Source: an uncultured Prevotellaceae bacterium (GTDB lineage Bacteria; Bacteroidota; Bacteroidia; Bacteroidales; Muribaculaceae). Taken from it: 5,211 bases of DNA. The position numbers were made by a program, and so were the translations under genes. This document shows, one piece after another, positions 1 to 4,491 of this stretch (its first letter is position 1; each line of letters starts with the position of its first letter). The DNA lies in the NCBI GenBank assembly GCA_945983195.1, contig CAMFSS010000182.1, forward strand, positions 1 through 5,211. Direction: 5' to 3'. The notes under the pieces were generated by a model that was not told where the DNA came from, did not search any database, and saw nothing but the letters and a program-made list of their open reading frames with translations.

Positions 1-1
1 C

Positions 2-124
2 AAGCACACTAAGGATCAGCTCTCCGACTATCCCGACATCGTTGACGTGGAAGCCGAAGATGCCGACCTCATTGAAGAAAAGTTGTTTGCACCAATCAAG
101 AATGACGGAGATGGAGAATCTTAG
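2..124 (+). CDS. C-terminal end of upstream protein, probable terminase small subunit (partial)
   Basis: An open frame enters from the left window edge and ends at TAG 122-124, giving 40 visible codons. The tail is strongly acidic: residues read DYPDIVDVEAEDADLIEEKL and then a short KNDGDGES end. It overlaps the start of the large terminase gene by 23 nt (or 14 nt if the second Met is used), the tight coupling usual for terS-terL pairs. The terminase small subunit recognises phage DNA and helps load TerL. Identity here is inferred only from position and overlap; the DNA-binding domain would lie outside the window, so any small protein encoded just before terL is possible. That the frame is coding is quite likely, because it stays open across the whole edge and stops exactly at the terL junction. 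Confidence 0.55.
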   Translation, partial: KHTKDQLSDYPDIVDVEAEDADLIEEKLFAPIKNDGDGES

Positions 125-1730
125 GTACTTCAACCGCCCGCAGCTTCAGGTGCAGCTTGTGGGCGCGAACACTACTGTTGTCGTCGCAGGTCGACGCACA
201 GGAAAGACCGACTCGATTGCAGCACCGTGGATGCTCAAGATGATGCAGCGTATGCCAGGGTCTACCGGGGGCATCGTTGTACCAACGTTCAAGCACGGAC
301 TGACCAACACCCTGCCTGGTCTGTTCGCGTCATGGGAGCGCGACGGGTTCCACCGCAATATCCACTACACCGTAGGCATCAAGCCGCCTAAATCTTTCGC
401 CAAGCCTATCACCGACCCCTGCCAGTGGGAGAATGTCATCGCGTTCTACAACGGCTCGGTGGCTGTCATCCTTTCACAAGACCGCAAGGGTGCTGCCAAC
501 TCCCTCACCCTCTCTTGGCTGCTCATCGACGAGGCTAAATTCATCGACCCGGTACGTCTCGCACAGGAAACGCTCCCTGCAAACGGCGGTATCAAGACAC
601 ATTTCTGCCGCCACAGCTTCAACCACGCAATGCTTATCCTCTCAGACATGCCGCAGACGAAAAAAGGCTCATGGTTTCTCGAATACGAGAAAAAGATGGA
701 TAAGCGTGTCATCGCTGCAATCGAGGGAGGTGTCTGCGAAGTGTGGAGGCAGCATGAGCGTATCCGCGAGCTTCGCAAAAAGGGCGTTGCGCCTCCAGCA
801 ACCCTCAAGCACCGGCTCAAGAATCTCCACCGAACCAAACACCCACACCGCACGCTCGCAACATACTACCGCGAGTATTCAAGTGTTGAGAATGTCGAGC
901 TGCTTGGCGAGAAGTATCTGCGCCAGATGAAGCGCGACCTTACTCCGCTTACGTTCAAGACCTCCATCATGTGCCGCAAGATCGGCATCTCACACGACGG
1001 ATTCTACTCCTCCATGTGCGAATATCATAAGTACAACGCCAGCGACTTCTCTTATCTCGACTCCTTCGGCATGTTGTATGTGCCGGAGGCGATGGACTGC
1101 CGCGCCGATGCCGACTTCAACCCTATGGCTCCCATCTGCATCGGAATGGACTACAACGCTAATATAAACTGGATTGTGGCAGGTCAGCCCGATGAATTGC
1201 AGAGCCGTCTTAACGTGATTAAGTCGTTCTACGTGAAGTATGAGCGGAAAATTCCTGAACTCATCGACGACTTTTGCCTCTACTACGCACACACCAATTG
1301 CAAGTGCGTGGTATTCTACTACGACTCTACCGCTCTCGGCTCTAACTATGCCGTAAACACCAAGGACTTCCGTTACAGCGTCATAGAGCGGTTCAAGCGC
1401 AATGGGTGGGAGGTGTACCCGGTTCCGCTCGGCAACCCAATGCGCCACACCGAAAAGTACAACCTTGTCAACCGCGGCTTTCAGGGTCTTAACCGCCTCA
1501 CCCCTTATTTCAACCGACAGAACAACGACGACCTGATTCTTGCCGTGCAGACGGCTGCCGTCGAAGTCGGGCGCAACGGCTTCCAGAAAGACAAGTCGGG
1601 CGAAAAGCTCGCCGAGTCGGAAGACGACCCTCTCGAGCTGCGTACCGACGGCACCGACGCTTTCGACACTCTATACATCGGCTGCGAGCTGAAGCCTTTC
1701 CACGGATATACCGACGTTGATATCTCTTAA
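102..1730 (+). CDS. Phage terminase large subunit (ATPase and nuclease)
   Basis: 542 aa, a normal TerL length. TerL is the packaging motor: its N-terminal ATPase drives DNA into the procapsid through the portal and its C-terminal RNase H-like nuclease cuts the concatemer. Visible motifs: Walker A AGRRTGKT at residues 29-36 (K35), Walker B LLIDEA at 140-145 (D143, catalytic E144), a probable coupling segment around 181-191 (SDMPQTKKGSW), then nuclease acidic residues in GMDYN (D350), FYYDST (D408) and GTDAFD (D519/D522). The frame is open back to an ATG at 42, but that extension lies inside the upstream gene and is not phage-TerL-like. ATG 102 is chosen (MTEMENLRYF); ATG 111 is the alternative and has GGAG directly abutting it, too close for a good ribosome site. 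All key residues look intact, so the enzyme should be active. Confidence 0.95.
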   Translation: MTEMENLRYFNRPQLQVQLVGANTTVVVAGRRTGKTDSIAAPWMLKMMQRMPGSTGGIVVPTFKHGLTNTLPGLFASWERDGFHRNIHYTVGIKPPKSFAKPITDPCQWENVIAFYNGSVAVILSQDRKGAANSLTLSWLLIDEAKFIDPVRLAQETLPANGGIKTHFCRHSFNHAMLILSDMPQTKKGSWFLEYEKKMDKRVIAAIEGGVCEVWRQHERIRELRKKGVAPPATLKHRLKNLHRTKHPHRTLATYYREYSSVENVELLGEKYLRQMKRDLTPLTFKTSIMCRKIGISHDGFYSSMCEYHKYNASDFSYLDSFGMLYVPEAMDCRADADFNPMAPICIGMDYNANINWIVAGQPDELQSRLNVIKSFYVKYERKIPELIDDFCLYYAHTNCKCVVFYYDSTALGSNYAVNTKDFRYSVIERFKRNGWEVYPVPLGNPMRHTEKYNLVNRGFQGLNRLTPYFNRQNNDDLILAVQTAAVEVGRNGFQKDKSGEKLAESEDDPLELRTDGTDAFDTLYIGCELKPFHGYTDVDIS

Positions 1731-1737
1731 TGCTGTC

Positions 1738-1769
1738 TTTCGCCGTGTGTGAAATCACCATTATATTTG
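1738..1769 (+). promoter_or_regulatory. Bacteroides-type promoter-like site ahead of the lysis genes
   Basis: TATATTTG at 1762-1769 matches the Bacteroides -7 consensus TAnnTTTG at every fixed position. TTTC at 1738-1741 matches three of four bases of the -33 TTTG, with a 20-nt spacer, inside the known 19-21 nt range. Transcription would start a few bases past 1769, leaving a short leader before ATG 1782 or 1791. It lies in the 60-nt gap after terL, one of the two longest non-coding gaps of the window. The match is seen directly; activity is inferred. Confidence 0.5.
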
Positions 1770-1790
1770 CTCAAAAAGAAAATGCTCTCT

Positions 1791-2060
1791 ATGACTGATA
1801 TCAAGAAGACTTCCGACCGCTCTCACAGCCTCGCCCTAATTCTGTCGGCGTTCCTTACAGTTGTAGGCTGCGGGCTGCTCATTGCCGGATTCGTCGTACC
1901 GCCTTCGGGTGAAATTCACTCATCGGCTCTCGTCGCCTTCGGCGAAATAATGACGTTCGTTGCTGCCCTCTTGGGCATCTCGCAACATACTATCGCTACC
2001 CTCACTAAGTTTCTCGCTAATCTTCAGAAAGATGGAAAAGTTCAAGGTCTCGATTCTTAG
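1791..2060 (+). CDS. Putative holin, two transmembrane segments
   Basis: 89 aa from ATG 1791 (MTDIKKTSDR). ATG 1782 would add three residues and sits just after an A-rich AAAAAGAAA tract, so it is a real alternative; ATG 1749 lies upstream of the inferred transcript start. A short charged N-terminus is followed by a strong hydrophobic segment at residues 14-36, a turn at PPSGEIH (37-43), and a second, weaker segment at about 44-63 (ALVAFGEIMTFVAALLGI). A helical, basic tail with KFLANLQKDGK follows. This is class II holin topology with both ends in the cytoplasm. The PPxGEIHxSxLVAFGE block is one I associate with small membrane proteins next to amidases in Bacteroidales prophages. A holin opens the inner membrane at a set time so the endolysin can reach the wall. 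The amidase encoded downstream has no secretion signal, which supports this role. A non-holin membrane protein cannot be excluded. Confidence 0.65.
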   Translation: MTDIKKTSDRSHSLALILSAFLTVVGCGLLIAGFVVPPSGEIHSSALVAFGEIMTFVAALLGISQHTIATLTKFLANLQKDGKVQGLDS

Positions 2061-2250
2061 CCAATATCTGCGGTTATCGTTGCACATTCAGAATCTGGAA
2101 TCGTTCGTTGCCAACGCTGAACGGTTCTCAAGGCTGCTCACTGCCGAACAGATTCTCCTCAAGAAGCAGCTTGAGTGTATGCGTGCCCTCGCTGACGTCT
2201 ACCGCGAACGCCTGAGAATACATAAAATATCATACAATGAGAAAGGTTGA
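2032..2250 (+). CDS. Small helical protein of unknown function in the lysis cassette
   Basis: 72 aa from ATG 2032 (MEKFKVSILS), preceded by AGAAAG. The frame is open further back to an ATG at 1960, but that start would run deep inside the holin gene. The chosen start gives a 29-nt overlap with the holin gene, and the stop at 2248-2250 overlaps the amidase start by 14 nt, so the three genes look translationally linked. The sequence is rich in Leu, Arg, Glu and Lys with almost no helix breakers from about residue 8 to 63, and leucines spaced so that one or two amphipathic or coiled-coil helices are likely. There is no signal peptide or TM segment. I do not recognise the family. Small helical proteins just upstream of the amidase are common in Bacteroidales phages. 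A role in lysis timing, such as a soluble antiholin, is a guess from position only. Confidence 0.7.
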   Translation: MEKFKVSILSQYLRLSLHIQNLESFVANAERFSRLLTAEQILLKKQLECMRALADVYRERLRIHKISYNEKG

Positions 2251-2683
2251 CACTATCGTAATTCACTGCTCCGCCGGCTCGCAGAAGGCTACGGCTGCCG
2301 ACATCGTTAACTACCACCTCAAGAACTTGAAGTGGCAGCGTCCGGGTTATCACTACATCATCGAGCCAGACGGCAATATTGTCAACACCTGGCCCGTGGA
2401 GCGCATATCCAACGGCGTGAAGGGGCACAATGAGCATATCATCAACGTGTGCTATATCGGTGGCATAGATGCCAAAGGCAAAGCTGTCGACAACCGCACA
2501 GCCTCTCAGAAGGCGGCTATCATCGCCGTCATCAGAGAGCTGCGCTCAAGATTCGGCTCGCTGAAAGTGGTCGGTCACCGCGATTTCTCCCCCGACGTGA
2601 ACAGAAACGGTATTGTCGATCCGTGGGAACGCATCAAGGAGTGCCCCTGCTTCGATGCAATCCCAGAATACAATAAGATATGA
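2237..2683 (+). CDS. N-acetylmuramoyl-L-alanine amidase, T7 lysozyme type (endolysin)
   Basis: 148 aa, the typical single-domain length for this family (amidase_2/PGRP fold). It cleaves the amide bond between N-acetylmuramic acid and L-alanine in peptidoglycan. Comparison with T7 lysozyme gives the zinc ligands H10 (IHCSAG), H114 (VGHRD) and C136 (KECPCF), and the catalytic pair Y38 (GYHYII) and K134. The core is present from residue 5 to 141. Residues 120-131 form an EF-hand-like loop (DVNRNGIVDPWE) between the second His and the Cys ligand. There is no signal peptide or N-terminal TM segment, so export must depend on a holin. Its start overlaps the preceding 72-aa gene by 14 nt and its stop overlaps the next start as ATGA, consistent with one coupled lysis operon. 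Wording such as EPDGNIV and DNRTASQ is typical of Bacteroidota amidases. Confidence 0.95.
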   Translation: MRKVDTIVIHCSAGSQKATAADIVNYHLKNLKWQRPGYHYIIEPDGNIVNTWPVERISNGVKGHNEHIINVCYIGGIDAKGKAVDNRTASQKAAIIAVIRELRSRFGSLKVVGHRDFSPDVNRNGIVDPWERIKECPCFDAIPEYNKI

Positions 2684-3141
2684 AGTGGCTTGTCATAATA
2701 TTGCTCGCGTTTCTCGCTTCATGCCGCTCTCAGCACGCGGAGAAAGTGCAACTACGTCAGGACGTTGCGTCGGATTACCGTGCAAACTGCGTATCGCACG
2801 AAAATCTCGAGCTTAGAAGCTTCATCGACTCTTTGCGTAGCAGCTCTATCGAAGCCGAGGGCGTTTCCCTACGCTTCGAAAGTACCGCCGACGATGTTGC
2901 TGTCTGCATTGAAGCCGACCGTCTGCGCAGGCAGTCGGCTACTTCTGTAAGAAATATCAGTTTTTGGGTTTATAACGATAGCGCGGCTGTGCAGGTGGCT
3001 GATTCCTCTGCAACGTCAGAGAATGCCATAGCTGTAGAGCAGAGCAAGCCTCCTGCCGGTCGTTCTATCACATCGTTGTTTCTTTGTGTTTTACTGATGT
3101 TTCTCTTCATCACGTTAATGGTTATGCGCCGCCGGTCGTGA
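2680..3141 (+). CDS. Putative unimolecular spanin (lipoprotein with C-terminal membrane anchor)
   Basis: 153 aa, starting at ATGA overlap with the amidase stop. Residues 1-15 form a lipoprotein signal: MKW, a hydrophobic core, then lipobox LASC with C15 as the acylated Cys. Residues 16-130 are a soluble, mostly polar domain: a helical half (about 20-66, many E/R/S), then a likely beta-rich stretch (about 88-108, NISFWVYNDSAAVQV) and a low-complexity Ser/Ala linker ending in KPPAGR. Residues 131-149 are a strong TM segment followed by RRRS, the positive-inside signature for a cytoplasmic C-terminus. Outer-membrane lipid at one end and inner-membrane anchor at the other is exactly the u-spanin layout known from phage T1 gp11, which fuses the two membranes at the end of lysis. 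The gene sits directly after the endolysin, where spanins usually are. Residues after C15 (RSQHAEK) lack the acidic surface-export signal of Bacteroidota lipoproteins, fitting a periplasm-facing placement. I see no family-level identity, so the call rests on topology and position. Confidence 0.65.
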   Translation: MKWLVIILLAFLASCRSQHAEKVQLRQDVASDYRANCVSHENLELRSFIDSLRSSSIEAEGVSLRFESTADDVAVCIEADRLRRQSATSVRNISFWVYNDSAAVQVADSSATSENAIAVEQSKPPAGRSITSLFLCVLLMFLFITLMVMRRRS

Positions 3142-3166
3142 GACTCGCGGCGTTTTCTTTGTCTTT
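3127..3166 (+). terminator. Intrinsic (rho-independent) terminator at the end of the lysis genes
   Basis: CGCCGC (3127-3132) pairs perfectly with GCGGCG (3147-3152). After one C/C mismatch the stem continues as GGTC (3134-3137) with GACT (3142-3145), including one G-U pair, capped by a GTGA tetraloop (3138-3141) of GNRA type. A T-rich run TTTTCTTTGTCTTT follows at 3153-3166. The loop contains the spanin stop codon TGA (3139-3141), so the upstream arm is still coding. It should end transcripts that begin at or before the lysis cassette. Confidence 0.8.
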
Positions 3167-3195
3167 GATTAGCAGCGAATATCTGCGTAAATTCG
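3164..3195 (+). promoter_or_regulatory. Possible Bacteroides-type promoter restarting transcription after the terminator
   Basis: TTTG at 3164-3167, a 20-nt spacer, then TAAATTCG at 3188-3195, which matches five of six fixed positions of TAnnTTTG. The spacer length equals that of the site ahead of the holin gene. A start point a few bases beyond 3195 would fall at or very near ATG 3200, leaving almost no leader, which weakens the call or implies a leaderless message. The only non-coding stretch here is 3142-3199, and something must drive the downstream genes if the terminator is efficient. Confidence 0.3.
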
Positions 3196-3199
3196 TGGC

Positions 3200-4246
3200 A
3201 TGAGCACTACGATTAATACTTCATTCACAGCTTCCGAGATTGTACTTACATGCAACATCGGAACTATCGAGGCGGAAACCGATGCCCAGAACGTGTCGGT
3301 TACATTGGTCAATACCCTCAATCCGTCAGAGTATATCCTCTTGATTGTTCAATACCCCTACAACGGAAAGATACAGATCTTCGAGATAGGCAGGCTCATC
3401 GAGCAGGATCTCTCAAGCCGGGGGTTGTCGTTCTGCTCCTACAAGCTGATGGTCGGCGATGCATCTCTTGAGTTCACGGCACTCTGCTGCCGTCGCAAGC
3501 TCCTTTCCGGTTGGATAACCAACAACTTCCTCACCGCTCTGCCTACACAGATAATGCCGCATGATTCCGACTTCTCTATCCATTTCCCGGAAACAGACAA
3601 TGTTATACACCTTGCTGTAACATTCCGCGATGAAGACGGCAGAATCGGCTCGTGCTCAATACAGGGCCCCGATAGCCTTTCTAATGTCACTGAGTTCGAT
3701 TACATTGATATATGCGCCTCGGTGAATAATGCCACTGGAAAAGCCTGCAAGGAGCTGCTATTTGTCACCGTCACATCCGCAAACCGCAGCAACACGATTT
3801 TCTTCGCAAACCGCGAACACTGCCACCGATTCACGTTCCGAAACTGCTTCAATGCTTTCGACGACTTCTACCTATGCGGCTCAATTACGGAATCCACCAA
3901 GGTTGATTCTGAATACGCAGTATGCAACGGCATTAAGACCGTCTACGACCGTTCGGTGTCTCGCTCTTACAAATTCAACACCGGCGTTCTGTCGGAAACA
4001 GAAGCCGAGGCTCTGACGCAGCTTGTGGAGTCGAACGAAACACATCTCTACATAGCAAAGGCTTTGCGGCGTATCGTGTTCACAGGTCACTCGCTTGAGT
4101 TTTCCGACGACAACGCTTCTCAGCGTCGCGCTGAGTTTACTTTCGAGATGGCCGACGGCACGCCGCTGCCTCCCGAAGTGTGGCTGAAGCAGAGGACTTC
4201 AGTCAATACAGTGTTCACCGACCAGTTCGAAGACAGCTTCTTATGA
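3200..4246 (+). CDS. Putative phage structural protein of unknown function, 348 aa
   Basis: A 348-aa protein starting MSTTINTSFT, the only plausible ATG after the terminator; no clear Shine-Dalgarno precedes it. No signal peptide or TM segment is seen. The N-terminal half alternates short hydrophobic runs and polar turns as in beta-sandwich virion proteins. The most distinctive part is FRNCFNAFDDFYLCG at residues 213-227, followed at about 250-278 by SRSYKFNTGVLSETEAEALT. This reminds me of a motif (N, F/Y, G/A, x, D, x, F, then a Y-x-x-N-T-G-x-L-S stretch) in tail-tip or baseplate-region proteins of Bacteroidota phages, but I cannot name a family. It is rich in cysteine (11 of 348). Its stop overlaps the next start as ATGA, tying it to the 78-aa gene and then the portal gene. 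A tail or adaptor role is inferred; non-structural roles remain open. Confidence 0.75.
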   Translation: MSTTINTSFTASEIVLTCNIGTIEAETDAQNVSVTLVNTLNPSEYILLIVQYPYNGKIQIFEIGRLIEQDLSSRGLSFCSYKLMVGDASLEFTALCCRRKLLSGWITNNFLTALPTQIMPHDSDFSIHFPETDNVIHLAVTFRDEDGRIGSCSIQGPDSLSNVTEFDYIDICASVNNATGKACKELLFVTVTSANRSNTIFFANREHCHRFTFRNCFNAFDDFYLCGSITESTKVDSEYAVCNGIKTVYDRSVSRSYKFNTGVLSETEAEALTQLVESNETHLYIAKALRRIVFTGHSLEFSDDNASQRRAEFTFEMADGTPLPPEVWLKQRTSVNTVFTDQFEDSFL

Positions 4247-4479
4247 GTTCCGCACTGCACATATCACAGGCAAGGGCGTTGCTCGACCAGGGGCAGCCGG
4301 TCGACCTTGTGGTTGTCAAGGTGCGCGACGGCTCGCTAATGTACCTTAACAGCGTGGTTTCTCTGCGTTACCATTTCTACAAGGGCACTCGCACCATTAA
4401 GCTGCTCACTTCGCACCGCCTGATTACTATTCACGACGTGTGCATTATCCGTATCAACGACTTCGATGTTTTTCTCTAA
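4243..4479 (+). CDS. Small hypothetical phage protein, 78 aa
   Basis: 78 aa from ATG 4243 (MSSALHISQA), overlapping the previous stop as ATGA; the frame is open back to an ATG at 4180, but that start is inside the 348-aa gene and unlikely. A short helix (about 7-16, SQARALLDQG) is followed by a pattern of short beta strands: VDLVVVKV (20-27), DGSLMYLNSVV (29-39), TRTIKLLTS (49-57) and DVCIIRINDFDVFL (65-78). The DG turn, GTR and IND residues look like fold-defining positions of a small beta-barrel or SH3-like protein. I have a weak memory of similar small proteins encoded near the portal gene in Bacteroidales prophages but cannot name a family. It ends 12 nt before the portal start, so the two are probably co-transcribed. 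A head-tail joining or portal-accessory role would be a guess. Confidence 0.7.
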   Translation: MSSALHISQARALLDQGQPVDLVVVKVRDGSLMYLNSVVSLRYHFYKGTRTIKLLTSHRLITIHDVCIIRINDFDVFL

Positions 4480-4491
4480 ATCCAAGATAAA

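Noticed and set aside
42..101. N-terminal extension of TerL from ATG 42
   Set aside because: It lies within the coding frame of the upstream gene, has no recognisable terminase sequence, and better-placed starts exist at 102 and 111.
446..1448. Long open frames on the minus strand (446-853, 990-1448) and in another plus frame (433-930) within terL
   Set aside because: They overlap an intact terminase gene with all motifs in place, have basic or low-complexity composition typical of antisense shadows, and no recognisable domains.
1960..2031. Longer start for the 72-aa helical protein at ATG 1960
   Set aside because: It would put 24 extra residues over the second TM segment of the holin gene; ATG 2032 gives a small overlap typical of this operon.
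2680..3141. Two-gene (Rz/Rz1-type nested) spanin arrangement
   Set aside because: The other plus frames here (2613-2816, 2765-2950) show no lipobox or N-terminal TM anchor; the single frame already carries both membrane anchors.
4180..4242. Longer start for the 78-aa protein at ATG 4180
   Set aside because: It would lie inside the C-terminal coding part of the 348-aa gene; ATG 4243 gives a clean ATGA overlap.
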